From Alteromonas marina (GTDB lineage: Bacteria; Pseudomonadota; Gammaproteobacteria; Enterobacterales; Alteromonadaceae), in assembly GCF_000808575.1 (NCBI RefSeq), contig NZ_JWLW01000066.1, forward strand, positions 62,001 through 126,000: a stretch of DNA of 64,000 nt, written 5' to 3'. Below are positions 41,626 through 50,835 of the stretch, piece by piece. The notes beneath the pieces were generated by a model, which saw nothing but the letters and a program-made list of their open reading frames with translations, searched no databases and was not told the DNA's origin. The stretch's first letter is position 1. Each line of letters starts with the position of its first letter. The position numbers and the translations under genes are program-made.

Positions 41626-42653
41626 TCCAGATTCTCGTAAGATATTGTACTTTATTTATATTAACGCTTTTAGTGTTAACAATTATTTCGTTTTCACTCG
41701 CATACCTCTTTCCAGGCGACACTCTCGAAAACTTGACCGGACTTGTGCCTCAAAACGAAATTCAGCGCGCGGCACTTGAAAAACAATTTAAGCTAGACCA
41801 GTCCTATGCTTTTCAATTTTTCTACTACGTGGGTAATCTACTGACGGGAGACTGGGGATACAGCTTTACCTCTGGTCTGCCGCTTCGAGAAGAAGTGGGC
41901 ATTGCCATGCCCGCCACCATAGAATTAGCAACATATGCGATGTTAATGGCTTTATTTGTTGGAATACCTTTAGGGTATTATGCCGGTATTCGCTGTTATT
42001 CAACGTCTGATCATTTAATCAATAGCACGAGTATTACCACCTATTCTTTTCCCGTTTTCTGGTTTGCATTGCTGCTTATTCTTATATTTAGTTTGCAGTT
42101 AGATGTGGCACCACTATCTGGTCGAATAAGCTTAATCTACGACATAGAACCGGTTACCGGCTTTATTTTGTTTGACGTGTTACTGTCAGATATCGAAAAC
42201 AAATCCTTGGCTTTAAAAGATGCGTTGTCTCACCTAGCGCTGCCCACGTTTGCTATCGGTGCCGTTACTACGGCCTCAATGATTCGCATAACCAGGCGCT
42301 CTGTTATAGATGTAAAGCATCGTCCATACATTGCTGCTGCTGTGTCGCGCGGGCTTTCTAGCTGGCAAATATTCTTCCGTCATATTCTTCGTAATGCGCT
42401 GCTTCCTATTTTACCGTTAATGGCCATTCAAATTACTACGCTTATAACGAATGCTATGATTGTTGAAACCCTATTTTCATGGCCCGGTATTGGCAACTGG
42501 TTGATTCAAGCCATTTATCAACGAGATTACCCTGCTCTTCGTATCGGCATGATGGCGGTATCTACGGTGGTGGTTACCCTAACAATTCTCGTTGATTTAT
42601 TTAACCGTTTGATTGATCCAAGTAGAGAGAAATACGAACGTGCCACAGTTTAG
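41622..42653 (+). CDS. sapB: SapB, ABC transporter permease
   Basis: A 343-residue inner-membrane permease of the DppB type: N-terminal helix YCTLFILTLLVLTIISFSLA, periplasmic loop with TLENLTGLVPQNEIQRAALE, and a binding-protein-dependent transport domain with the EAA-like loop RGLSSWQIFFRHILRNALLP. It overlaps sapA by four bases, starting at a GTG within the sapA stop (GTGA). It partners SapC. Confidence 0.92.
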   Translation: MIQILVRYCTLFILTLLVLTIISFSLAYLFPGDTLENLTGLVPQNEIQRAALEKQFKLDQSYAFQFFYYVGNLLTGDWGYSFTSGLPLREEVGIAMPATIELATYAMLMALFVGIPLGYYAGIRCYSTSDHLINSTSITTYSFPVFWFALLLILIFSLQLDVAPLSGRISLIYDIEPVTGFILFDVLLSDIENKSLALKDALSHLALPTFAIGAVTTASMIRITRRSVIDVKHRPYIAAAVSRGLSSWQIFFRHILRNALLPILPLMAIQITTLITNAMIVETLFSWPGIGNWLIQAIYQRDYPALRIGMMAVSTVVVTLTILVDLFNRLIDPSREKYERATV

Positions 42654-43533
42654 TTTGTACGAAGAAGAGTTTCATCCATCGCCGTGGCAAAGAACCTGGG
42701 CGTCGTTTAAAGCGAGCCACATTTCTATGCTCGGCTTAATCATGCTGGCGCTGTTTGTTGTATGTGCATTGTTCGCTCCTGTCATCACCCCCTATGGTGC
42801 AATAGAGCAAAATATTGATGGGTTATTAATACCGCCAAGCTGGCTAGCTAATGGCTCCATTTCTCATCTTTTTGGAACAGACGCGTTGGGACGAGACTTG
42901 TTCACTCGTATTATCTATGGCTGCAGAACTACGTTAGGTTCAGCATTTATCACTGTTGTGCTTGCTATGTTAATGGGCGTGAGTCTAGGTACGCTCGCTG
43001 GCATGCTAAGAGGAGTGCGATCCAGTGTGGTGAACCATTTACTCGATGCACTCATGGCTATACCTACCCTTCTCATAGCCATTATTATCGTTGCTATATT
43101 GGGTACAGGCTTGGTCAACAGTATGTGGGCAATCACGCTGGCTTTAATTCCTCAGTTTGTGCATCACACGCGAAGCTTTGTGCGCGCTGAGATGAAGAAA
43201 GACTACATCGTGGCATCGACATTAGATGGGGCTAGTAAATGGCAGCTTTTCATTCACTCTATTTTACCCAACATGACGGAGATGCTGGTTGTGCAGGGGA
43301 CCCTTGCGCTTTCTATCGCGGTGATTGATATTTCAGCACTGGGCTTTTTAAATTTAGGTGCCCAATCACCGTTACCTGAGCTAGGCGTTATTCTAGCCGA
43401 TGGGCTGGATGTAACTTACTTGGCACCTTGGAACGTAGCGGTCCCTGGCATGACGATATTTTTTATAGTGCTGTCCATTAACATAGTGGGTGATGGCCTA
43501 CGTTCTTCGCTTCGAAAAAGGGTGAGTTACTGA
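42640..43533 (+). CDS. sapC: SapC, ABC transporter permease
   Basis: A permease of about 297 residues of the DppC type: first helix MLGLIMLALFVVCALFAPVI, then FGTDALGRDLFTRIIYGCRT (the OppC/DppC signature) and the EAA loop STLDGASKWQLFIHSILPNM. The GTG at 42640 gives a protein starting (V/M)PQFSLYEEEFHPSPW, like other SapC proteins, with AGAGAG about ten bases before it; the ATT-type start at 42613 would force a long overlap with sapB. It overlaps sapB by 14 bases. Confidence 0.9.
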   Translation: MPQFSLYEEEFHPSPWQRTWASFKASHISMLGLIMLALFVVCALFAPVITPYGAIEQNIDGLLIPPSWLANGSISHLFGTDALGRDLFTRIIYGCRTTLGSAFITVVLAMLMGVSLGTLAGMLRGVRSSVVNHLLDALMAIPTLLIAIIIVAILGTGLVNSMWAITLALIPQFVHHTRSFVRAEMKKDYIVASTLDGASKWQLFIHSILPNMTEMLVVQGTLALSIAVIDISALGFLNLGAQSPLPELGVILADGLDVTYLAPWNVAVPGMTIFFIVLSINIVGDGLRSSLRKRVSY

Positions 43534-43534
43534 T

Positions 43535-44530
43535 ATGCCAATGCTTGATATTAAAAATCTCACCTTAGAAATGCAGAATGGTGAAGGCACAATAAAGGCC
43601 TTGGATAAGGTAAATTTGTCGGTAAGCTCGGGAGAGATCCGCGCTCTGGTTGGTGAATCAGGTTCTGGTAAAAGCTTGATTGTATCTGCAATATGTGGAG
43701 CGCTGCCCAATCAGTGGAATTTAACTGCCGACCGCATGAGCTGGAATGGTGAAAACCTTTTAGGCATGTCGGTGCAGCAACGCCGCGAAGTAATGCGTCG
43801 TGAAATCGCGGTAGTTTTTCAAAACCCCCAGGCTAGTTTGGACCCATCAGCGACGTTAGGCGAGCAACTCGAAGAAAGTATTCCTGATGAATTCGTTGAA
43901 GGTAGATGGTTTTGGCAACGAGCTCAGCACAGAAAGAAGATAGCCATAAGTACCGTACATAAGGTGGGAATAAAGCACCACAAGCATTACTTGAGCGCAT
44001 TTCCTCATCAAATCCCTGCTGATATTGGTCAAAAATTTATGATCGCGATGGCGTTGGTATCTCAACCAAAATTGCTAATCGCAGATGACCCAACTCGAGG
44101 CATGGAGCCAACGACAAAAACACAGATATTGAAGCTATTTACGCGCCTGAATCAAACCCGTTCCCTATCTATTTTGTTTGTCAGCCATGATTTGCTGGCA
44201 ATCGCAAGTATGTCTCATTCTATGACGGTGCTATACGCTGGACAAACCGTCGAATCTGGAAAAATGAAGCACATTAAGAAGCGCCCGCTTCATCCGTATA
44301 CCAAAGCATTGCTAGATAGTGCACCGAGTTTCAGAAAAGATTTGCCGCCGAAGTCATCATTACCAACCTTAAGCGGCTCTATACCAACGCTTCAACATTT
44401 ACCTATTGGATGCCGATTGGGTCCGCGCTGCCCGCGCGCGCAACGAGCCTGTGTTCAAACTCCAGCAGTACGTAAAATTCATGACCATAACTATAGCTGC
44501 CATTATCCGCTTCATATGGAGAAATTGTAA
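43535..44530 (+). CDS. sapD: SapD, ABC transporter ATPase with degenerate catalytic motifs
   Basis: A 331-residue ABC ATPase with Walker A LVGESGSGKSLIVS, Q-loop VVFQNPQASLDPSATLGEQL, and the oligopeptide-type C-terminal region GCRLGPRCPRAQRACVQTPA. Two motifs are off consensus: the signature LSGGQ is IPADIGQ (near residues 159-165), and the catalytic Glu after Walker B is Asp (LLIADDPTRGMEPTT, D185). E. coli SapD also has a degenerate signature but keeps ADEPT. The H-loop His is kept (LFVSHDLL). It overlaps sapF by one base (TAATG). Confidence 0.92.
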   Translation: MPMLDIKNLTLEMQNGEGTIKALDKVNLSVSSGEIRALVGESGSGKSLIVSAICGALPNQWNLTADRMSWNGENLLGMSVQQRREVMRREIAVVFQNPQASLDPSATLGEQLEESIPDEFVEGRWFWQRAQHRKKIAISTVHKVGIKHHKHYLSAFPHQIPADIGQKFMIAMALVSQPKLLIADDPTRGMEPTTKTQILKLFTRLNQTRSLSILFVSHDLLAIASMSHSMTVLYAGQTVESGKMKHIKKRPLHPYTKALLDSAPSFRKDLPPKSSLPTLSGSIPTLQHLPIGCRLGPRCPRAQRACVQTPAVRKIHDHNYSCHYPLHMEKL

Positions 44531-45333
44531 TGGATATTTTGCAGGTAAAAGATCTCACGTTTATACACAACGAAAAGAAACGATGGTCAAAGCGGCCTGA
44601 AGTATTCCAGCTTGGCCCGGTTAATTTGAGCGTTAAGCGAGGGGAAACTATCGCTATTATTGGTGAAAACCGTTCAGGTAAATCATTACTTGCAAAATTA
44701 CTAGTAGGTGCACTGCCTGCCGATGCTGGTGAAATCGAAATAAACACCCACAAATATTTAGCAAAGTACCAGTCAAAAGATGGGCAGCGAAAACGCACTC
44801 ACGACATTCGGATGATTCTGCAGCACAGTGCTGAGTCGATGAACCCGGCTGTACCCGTTGGCAAAATTCTTGACGAACCTTTGCGTTTAAATACAGGGCT
44901 AAGTGAAGCCGAACGCAAACCAATTATTGAAGATATGTTGGTTAAGGTAGGGCTTTTACGCGAACACTATTACTTTTACCGTCATATGCTTTCTGATGGA
45001 CAACAGCAGCGCGTAGCGCTTGCCAGGGCCATTGTTTTAAAACCTAAAGTGTTAGTGGCTGATGAACCTTTTGCAGCACTAGACCCCACCATCCGTTCGC
45101 AAACCGTAAACCTTATTTTGCAGCTGCAACAAGAGTTGGGCTTAGCCTTTATTTTTATTAGCCACAATTTAGGGATTGTGCGCCACATTGCAGATAGAAT
45201 TATCGTAATGGAAGGCGGCGAAATTGTAGAGGAAGGGAAGACCGAGACTATCTTTAGGTGGCCACAGCATACTCGTACTAAGAAGCTAGTAACCGCATAC
45301 CAATCGCTAGTGCCGCAAAATACGATAAGATAA
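44530..45333 (+). CDS. sapF: SapF, ABC transporter ATPase
   Basis: A 267-residue ABC ATPase with complete motifs: Walker A IIGENRSGKSLLAKLL, signature LSDGQQQRVALARAIV, Walker B VLVADEPFAALDPT with catalytic Glu, and H-loop FIFISHNLG. It would supply the active ATP site in a SapD/SapF pair. It is the last gene of the operon and is followed by a terminator at 45461. Confidence 0.93.
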   Translation: MDILQVKDLTFIHNEKKRWSKRPEVFQLGPVNLSVKRGETIAIIGENRSGKSLLAKLLVGALPADAGEIEINTHKYLAKYQSKDGQRKRTHDIRMILQHSAESMNPAVPVGKILDEPLRLNTGLSEAERKPIIEDMLVKVGLLREHYYFYRHMLSDGQQQRVALARAIVLKPKVLVADEPFAALDPTIRSQTVNLILQLQQELGLAFIFISHNLGIVRHIADRIIVMEGGEIVEEGKTETIFRWPQHTRTKKLVTAYQSLVPQNTIR

Positions 45334-45460
45334 AACGCTAACTTCCAATCTCATTAGACACGCACACTTCTTTCTTTCACGCTGATTTAGCCTATGAAAC
45401 TGAATGCGCTAATTACCTTCACTCTAGTCGACATTCTCTGCTGAAATAGTGCTAAAAACG

Positions 45461-45491
45461 TAAAAAAGGGGCAGTTAGATGCCCCTTTTTC
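45461..45491. terminator. Bidirectional terminator between sapF and oadB
   Basis: AAAAAAGGGGC/GCCCCTTTTT around AGTTAGAT, with A and T runs on both sides. It can end both the plus-strand sap operon and the minus-strand oad operon, which converge here. Confidence 0.9.
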
Positions 45492-45509
45492 TAAATGCGG
45501 AAGTAGGAC

Positions 45510-46640
45510 CTACCCAACAAGTGCCAACAGAATACCTGCGGCAACCGCACTACCTAGTACGCCTGCCACGTTAGGCCCCATTGCATGCATTAGTAGAAAG
45601 TTATGTGGGTTTGCTTCTAACCCAACCTTGTTCACTACTCTAGCAGCCATTGGCACAGCAGACACGCCAGCCGCGCCTATTAGCGGGTTTATACTGCCAC
45701 CCGACAGCTTGCTCATTAGCTTGGCCATAAGTACGCCTGCGGCAGTGCCTATACCAAACGCGATAGCCCCAAGCCCCAAAATACCTAAAGTCTCGACCGT
45801 AAGGAATGCTTCAGCTGATAACTTTGATCCTACTGCTAAACCAAGGAAAATGGTGACCGTATTGATGAGCTCGTTTTGGGCTGTTTTGCTCAATCTGTCT
45901 ACCACGCCACACTCTTTCATTAAGTTACCGAAGCAGAACATGCCGACAAGCGGCGTTGCGGCCGGTAAAAACAAGATAGTCATAAATAGCACAGCAAGCG
46001 GGAAAATAATCTTCTCTCGCTTTGACACAGGTCGTAGTTGACCCATTTTTATCTCGCGCTCTTCTTTTGTGGTCAGCGCTTTCATGATAGGTGGCTGGAT
46101 AATAGGTACCAACGCCATATAAGAGTATGCAGCGACGGCAATCGCACCAAGCAAATCAGGCGCAAGCCGTGAGGCGAGGAAAATGGCAGTAGGCCCATCC
46201 GCGCCACCTATGATAGCAATGGCACTCGCGTCTTTTAACGTAAACTCAAAGCCAGGTATAAGGTTTAACGCTATCGCGCCAAACAAGGTAGCAAAAATAC
46301 CGAACTGCGCAGCTGCGCCAAGTAACAACATTTTAGGGTTAGCAATAAGCGCACTGAAATCAGTCATTGCGCCTACGCCCATAAAGATGAGCAGAGGGAA
46401 TACCCCTGTATCTATGCCGATTTTGTATATGTAGTGCAACAAGCCCCCAGCTTCTGAAAAACCAGCGATAGGGATGTTAGTAAGCAATGCACCAAAACCA
46501 ATGGGCAGTAAAAGCAATGGCTCAAACTTTTTAACAATGGCCAAGTACAACAAGCCGAAACCCACTGCCATCATTATAAGCTGGCCGGCTTCAAAGTGCG
46601 CAAGCGCGGTACTATCCCAAAGTACCATTAACTTATCCAT
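45510..46640 (-). CDS. oadB: Na+-pumping oxaloacetate decarboxylase beta subunit
   Basis: A 376-residue integral membrane protein with about nine to eleven helices. It is the Na+ channel that uses carboxybiotin decarboxylation to export sodium. Diagnostic motifs: [40 protein letters not shown], and the conserved Asp in [16 protein letters not shown]; also [17 protein letters not shown] precedes the ATG, and it starts three bases after oadA. Confidence 0.95.
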   Translation of the reverse strand: MDKLMVLWDSTALAHFEAGQLIMMAVGFGLLYLAIVKKFEPLLLLPIGFGALLTNIPIAGFSEAGGLLHYIYKIGIDTGVFPLLIFMGVGAMTDFSALIANPKMLLLGAAAQFGIFATLFGAIALNLIPGFEFTLKDASAIAIIGGADGPTAIFLASRLAPDLLGAIAVAAYSYMALVPIIQPPIMKALTTKEEREIKMGQLRPVSKREKIIFPLAVLFMTILFLPAATPLVGMFCFGNLMKECGVVDRLSKTAQNELINTVTIFLGLAVGSKLSAEAFLTVETLGILGLGAIAFGIGTAAGVLMAKLMSKLSGGSINPLIGAAGVSAVPMAARVVNKVGLEANPHNFLLMHAMGPNVAGVLGSAVAAGILLALVG

Positions 46641-46643
46641 GTA

Positions 46644-48464
46644 CTACCCCAATAAGATTAACGGTTGACCACTGGTTACGGCATCGCCTTCACCAACGGT
46701 AATGTCGGTAACAGTACCTGTAAATGCGGAGCGGATCTCTGTCTCCATTTTCATGGCTTCTAAGATCATGACCACATCGCCTTCTGACACGCTGTCGCCG
46801 TTTCTCACCAAGACTTTGAAGACGTTACCTGCAAGCGGTGCATCAATAGACTGTGAAGCGGCAGAGGCTGATGGCGCAGCGCTATTGGTTTGAGACTGTG
46901 CCTGCGTCTGAGAGCCACTTGCAGGTGTAACGCTCGTCAGCGTACCTGAAGGTGCCACTTCTACGCGATACACTTTTCCATCTACGTTTACGTCGTAAGT
47001 TTCACTCGCGGTAGCCCCTTGTGAGTTTGACTTGGCTTCAGCAGATTTAGGCGCACTCGAGCTTTGCGACTCTTGCGCGCTAGGTGCAGGTTCAAACGCA
47101 TCAGGGTTGCCGCGGTTTTCGATAAACTTTAGGCCTATTTGCGGGAATAAGGCATAAGTCAGAACATCATCAACTTTATCGTCTGACAGCGATAATTGCT
47201 TTTTCTCGGCCAGTTCATCAAGCTCTTTACTCAGTGTATCCAGCTCTGGGGCAATATTGTCAGCAGGGCGGCATGTCACGGGTTCTGCGCCATCAAGTAC
47301 ACGCGCCTGCAATTCCTTGTTTACTGGTGCTGCGGTAGCGCCATATTCACCTTTGAGAACGCCTGCGGTTTCTTTTGTAATGCTTTTGTAACGCTCGCCG
47401 GTAAGTACGTTAAGCACTGACTGCGTGCCTACAATTTGTGAGGTTGGCGTAACCAGAGGAATAAACCCAAGATCTTCCCTCACCCGTGGAATTTCTTTCA
47501 ACACTTCTTCGAATTTATCTTCAGCGCCCTGCTCTTTAAGCTGGCTTTCCATGTTGGTTAGCATTCCGCCCGGTACTTGAGCCAAAAGAATACGTGCATC
47601 TACCCCTTTGAGGCTGCCTTCGAACTTGCTGTATTTCTTTCTTACCTCTCTGAAGTAACTGGCAATGTCTTCAAGCTCAGGCAATGAAATGCCCGTATCG
47701 CGCTCAGTACCTTCTACGATAGAAACCATGGTCTCAGTTGCGCTATGACCATAAGTCATGCTCATTGAAGAAATAGCCGTGTCCAGCATATCAATACCGG
47801 CATCGATAGCTTTTTGATACGTCGCTGTACTCAACCCTGTTGTGGCATGGCACTGCATGGCAATAGGTACATCAACCGTTTCTTTTAATCCGGTAATCAA
47901 TGCCTCGCACTCGTACGGTTTTAAAAGCCCAGCCATATCTTTTACGCAGATAGAATGAACCCCTAGGTCTTCTAGCTGTTTCGCCATTTCGAGCCAAAGC
48001 TTAAGATTGTGCACAGGGCTTACCGTATAAGAAATTGTCCCTTGCGCGTGAGCGCCACTGTCTATGGTCGCTTTTATTGCGGTTTTCAAATTTCTAATGT
48101 CATTCATGGCATCAAAAATTCTAAATACATCTACGCCACTTTCGTGAGCTCGCTCTACAAAGCGAGTGACAACATCGTCAGCATAATGGCGGTAACCCAA
48201 TAGGTTTTGGCCACGCAACAGCATTTGCTGTTTCGTGTTAGGCATGGCTGCTTTTAGCTTTCTGATGCGCTCCCAAGGGTCTTCCCCTAAATAACGAATA
48301 CAGGCATCAAATGTAGCACCACCCCAAGATTCAACTGACCAAAAGCCAGCTTTATCTAGTTTTTCTGCTATGGGAAGCATATCTTCAATACGCATACGCG
48401 TAGCAAGAAGCGACTGGTGTGCATCTCGCAGGACCAGCTCGGTAAGGGCCAGAGGCTTAGACAT
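46644..48464 (-). CDS. oadA: Oxaloacetate decarboxylase alpha subunit (biotinylated)
   Basis: A 606-residue protein: an N-terminal carboxyltransferase TIM barrel (LRDAHQSLLATRMRIEDMLP, MQCHATTGLSTATYQKAIDA), a PYC_OADA domain, an Ala/Ser/Gln-rich linker (about residues 465-535), and a C-terminal biotinyl domain with the target Lys572 in EAMKMET. It transfers CO2 from oxaloacetate to biotin. AGGAG precedes the ATG. It is the middle gene of oadGAB. Confidence 0.96.
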   Translation of the reverse strand: MSKPLALTELVLRDAHQSLLATRMRIEDMLPIAEKLDKAGFWSVESWGGATFDACIRYLGEDPWERIRKLKAAMPNTKQQMLLRGQNLLGYRHYADDVVTRFVERAHESGVDVFRIFDAMNDIRNLKTAIKATIDSGAHAQGTISYTVSPVHNLKLWLEMAKQLEDLGVHSICVKDMAGLLKPYECEALITGLKETVDVPIAMQCHATTGLSTATYQKAIDAGIDMLDTAISSMSMTYGHSATETMVSIVEGTERDTGISLPELEDIASYFREVRKKYSKFEGSLKGVDARILLAQVPGGMLTNMESQLKEQGAEDKFEEVLKEIPRVREDLGFIPLVTPTSQIVGTQSVLNVLTGERYKSITKETAGVLKGEYGATAAPVNKELQARVLDGAEPVTCRPADNIAPELDTLSKELDELAEKKQLSLSDDKVDDVLTYALFPQIGLKFIENRGNPDAFEPAPSAQESQSSSAPKSAEAKSNSQGATASETYDVNVDGKVYRVEVAPSGTLTSVTPASGSQTQAQSQTNSAAPSASAASQSIDAPLAGNVFKVLVRNGDSVSEGDVVMILEAMKMETEIRSAFTGTVTDITVGEGDAVTSGQPLILLG

Positions 48465-48483
48465 GGTAACTCCTGATTAGGCT

Positions 48484-48771
48484 TTATTTTTTTGAATTTT
48501 GACGATGGGTATGAATGGCGGCAGAAATAGCGGCGACAACGCTTCCATCTATTCCTGGTTGTACCGCTTGATTGTTTCGGCCTAAATTAGCTGAAGGCCC
48601 TTTTAAATTAGCGGAAGGCTCTGCTGTTTCACCGGGAAAGGCTTCACAAAACCGTGCAATGAGATGAATACCCACAATAAGAAGCCCTAAGAATGAGAAA
48701 ACAAATACCATTCCTATAAGCATAAGAGAACCTGCTTCAAAGAGCAGGCTAGCGACGGATCCCGAATCCAT
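48484..48771 (-). CDS. oadG: Oxaloacetate decarboxylase gamma subunit
   Basis: A 95-residue OadG: one N-terminal membrane helix (LFEAGSLMLIGMVFVFSFLG, LLIVGIHLI) and a hydrophilic tail rich in Pro, Asn and Gln, ending AISAAIHTHRQNSKK. It anchors the alpha subunit and binds zinc in studied systems. The frame reaches a TTG at 48777; the ATG at 48771 with AGGA six bases upstream is chosen. It is the first gene of the operon. Confidence 0.9.
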   Translation of the reverse strand: MDSGSVASLLFEAGSLMLIGMVFVFSFLGLLIVGIHLIARFCEAFPGETAEPSANLKGPSANLGRNNQAVQPGIDGSVVAAISAAIHTHRQNSKK

Positions 48772-48990
48772 ATTCAATCCTGTTGTTATTTTGTACCTGA
48801 ATAAGTATCACGTGGTTTTTCAAAACACAACAAAGTAGCATAAAAAACCACTTTAAAATGAATAAAACCCGCCAAAATGAAACTTAATGCATTATTCTTT
48901 AATAAATTTGCAACAAAAGCATATTTTAGGAATTAGCATAAGCGTTGCCGATGCCAGCAATCTACGTTTACGTTCATTTATACTCACGCC

Positions 48991-49467
48991 TTAATGAAAG
49001 CCTATATTCTCCGTAAAGTCACTGTCTAGCTGTTTAGCGAAATCTTTCGCATGCATCGCCACTAATTCTAGCTGCATATGTCGTTCATCCTCGGGTACGT
49101 AAGCAGGCACATTTACTGGGCTTCCCTCACAGTCCACCGCCATAAAAGTTATAAAACAGCGATTTGCGACAGACGTAGTGTTTTCGGTGGCGTCGCCCGA
49201 TTTAACCACAACATAGATATGCATACTTGACGCACCAGTGTGTACCAACGATGCGGTTATCTCAACTAGCTGGCCTACTTTTATAGGTTTTATGAAACGT
49301 ATGCCATTGGCAGATACCGTGACGCAGTAACATTTGGACCACTGCGCGGCACAGGCATAGGCTGCTTGGTCAATCCATTTCATTACAATGCCACCGTGAA
49401 CGTTACCGCCAAAGTTGACGTCGGTAGGTTCTGCTAAAAATCGAAAAGTAGTAGATGGATGTGCCAT
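48991..49467 (-). CDS. Hotdog-fold acyl-CoA thioesterase (YciA/cytosolic type)
   Basis: A 158-residue thioesterase: FLAEPTDVNFGGNVHGGIVM contains the N-x-x-G-x-x-H/GG region typical of the acyl-CoA hydrolase family, followed by KWIDQAAYACAAQWSKCYCV, ANGIRFIKPIKVGQLVEITA and SVANRCFITFMAVDCEG. It should hydrolyse acyl-CoAs in the cytosol. CGAGGTAC precedes the ATG. It appears to be a single gene between oadG and the tRNA cluster. Confidence 0.88.
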   Translation of the reverse strand: MAHPSTTFRFLAEPTDVNFGGNVHGGIVMKWIDQAAYACAAQWSKCYCVTVSANGIRFIKPIKVGQLVEITASLVHTGASSMHIYVVVKSGDATENTTSVANRCFITFMAVDCEGSPVNVPAYVPEDERHMQLELVAMHAKDFAKQLDSDFTENIGFH

Positions 49468-49574
49468 AGCGTACCTCGCGCTTTACTGCTGTTAGACACA
49501 TTAAGTTTAGCTTAAATTTTGAACAGCGCGCTTAGACGAAAGTGGAGAGAACAAAAATAAAAGGAGTAGAAATG

Positions 49575-49603
49575 AAAAAACCCACCTAAAAAGGTGGGTT
49601 TTT
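49575..49603 (-). terminator. Terminator of the tRNA cluster
   Basis: CCCACC/GGTGGG (49581-49586, 49593-49598) with loop TAAAAA, flanked by A and T runs. It lies a few bases past the last tRNA-Arg on the minus strand. Confidence 0.9.
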
Positions 49604-49608
49604 CAATA

Positions 49609-49685
49609 TGGCGCGTGTGGAAGGATTCGAACCTCCGACCGCCTGGTTCGTAGCCAGGTACTCTATCCAGCTGAGCTACACACGC
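49609..49685 (-). tRNA. tRNA-Arg (anticodon ACG), copy 1
   Basis: The minus strand starts GCGTGTGTAGCTCAGCTGGA at 49685 and folds as a cloverleaf, with CTACGAA as anticodon loop (anticodon ACG, read as ICG after deamination), T arm GGAGG-TTCGAAT-CCTTC and an encoded CCA. It is identical to the copy at 49739. Confidence 0.97.
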
Positions 49686-49738
49686 GTAAACTTGTGTACT
49701 TTTGAATTTTACATCAAAAGGTGACGCTTTAAAATAAG

Positions 49739-49815
49739 TGGCGCGTGTGGAAGGATTCGAACCTCCGACCGCCTGGTTCGTAGCCAGGTACTCTATCCAG
49801 CTGAGCTACACACGC
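49739..49815 (-). tRNA. tRNA-Arg (anticodon ACG), copy 2
   Basis: Same 77-base sequence as the 49609-49685 copy, including the encoded CCA. The two are separated by 53 bases of unrelated spacer. Confidence 0.97.
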
Positions 49816-49850
49816 GCAAAACTTGTTGTTGGCCGTCACTGCCAACGAAT

Positions 49851-49944
<94 letters not shown>

Positions 49945-49959
49945 TTGACTGCGGGGTGC

Positions 49960-49987
49960 ATTTTACGGATTCATTGGCCTGAGTCAA
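49960..49987 (-). promoter_or_regulatory. Promoter of the tRNA-Ser/tRNA-Arg cluster
   Basis: Minus-strand TTGACT (49982-49987) and TAAAAT (49960-49965) are 16 bases apart and followed by a G+C-rich discriminator (GCACCCCGC), typical of stringently controlled stable RNA genes. The first tRNA begins 15 bases after the -10 box. Confidence 0.8.
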
Positions 49988-50460
49988 ACCTTTTTTATAA
50001 AGAAATTGTTCACCCGCTGCCATTTTAAACGATTCGAGCAAAAAACCAGTAATTTGTTCGCAATACAAGCAATTAAACCGAATTTTATTTAACGATGCTC
50101 GTTAATTTGCATTTGAATATGTGCAGCTTCATTGCAGTTTTAACTGACCCGCCTTAATAATTTAGTCAATTTTTCAAAAATAATATCAAAAAGTTTTGAA
50201 TTTATTTGTTCAAAACCAAGTACGCTGATTCGTATTACTTACTTAAGTTATTTAAAAGCGCTCCAAAATCTCAGATAAAGCGGTTAATGTCTCGATTTAA
50301 AAATCGTCCACCCAGAAGGCATTGTGCTAGAAAAAAGCTGTGCACGACCCAGAGACTTAACTTGGTCGTTAGTGCGAGACATCACAACGTCATTTCTGGC
50401 GTAATAGAACAGAAACAATAGACTTGCGCTAAAGCCCGATAAGATTTACTCACTTAAAAC

Positions 50461-50487
50461 AAAAAAGGTCAGCGTAAGCTGACCTTT
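50461..50487 (-). terminator. Terminator of csrA
   Basis: AAAAGGTCAGC/GCTGACCTTTT around a GTAA loop, followed in the minus direction by T6. It lies about 23 bases past the csrA stop. Confidence 0.9.
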
Positions 50488-50509
50488 TCCAATGAAGCGT
50501 ATAATGCAA

Positions 50510-50701
50510 TTATTCTGCAGAGCCTGGCTGACCGCCTTTTTCTGCTTGAATGCGCATGTATATCTCTTCACGGTGCACAGAAACTTCTTTTGGTGCATTC
50601 ACACCGATACGTACCTGATTCCCTTTTACACCTAGTACGGTAACGGTTACATCGTCACCAACCATAAGCGTTTCACCAACTCGACGAGTCAAAATAAGCA
50701 T
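50510..50701 (-). CDS. csrA: Carbon storage regulator CsrA
   Basis: A 63-residue CsrA, an RNA-binding translational regulator that binds ANGGA hairpin loops. The sequence [20 protein letters not shown] then [20 protein letters not shown] and EEIYMRIQ is nearly identical to E. coli CsrA; the RNA-contact residues L4, R6, R7 and R44 are present. AGGAGCAAGCGA precedes the ATG. It is downstream of alaS, as in most gammaproteobacteria. Confidence 0.97.
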   Translation of the reverse strand: MLILTRRVGETLMVGDDVTVTVLGVKGNQVRIGVNAPKEVSVHREEIYMRIQAEKGGQPGSAE

Positions 50702-50835
50702 TCGCTTGCTCCTGTTCCTTAATACTGAACATCATCCATTAAGATTTGCCAACCCATCGGCACGACCCGATGGAAGCGACAGTGATTCCATGTTTCTGCG
50801 TCACTTCAAAAACTCACTGTTATACACAGAAATAA

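Larger units (their letters stand above)
49945..50509. other. Intergenic region between tRNA-Ser and csrA
   Basis: 565 bases. They hold the tRNA promoter (49960-49987) and the csrA terminator (50461-50487). In between are two short inverted repeats, CGATTT-AA-AAATCG near 50294-50307 and ACGACC...GGTCGT near 50344-50369. A 71-codon plus-strand frame (50206-50421) is very basic, lacks a good start and is not called. A small RNA here cannot be ruled out. Confidence 0.5.

Noticed and set aside
50206-50421. 71-codon basic plus-strand frame
   Set aside because: It starts with TTG, lacks a Shine-Dalgarno and has no homology I recognise.
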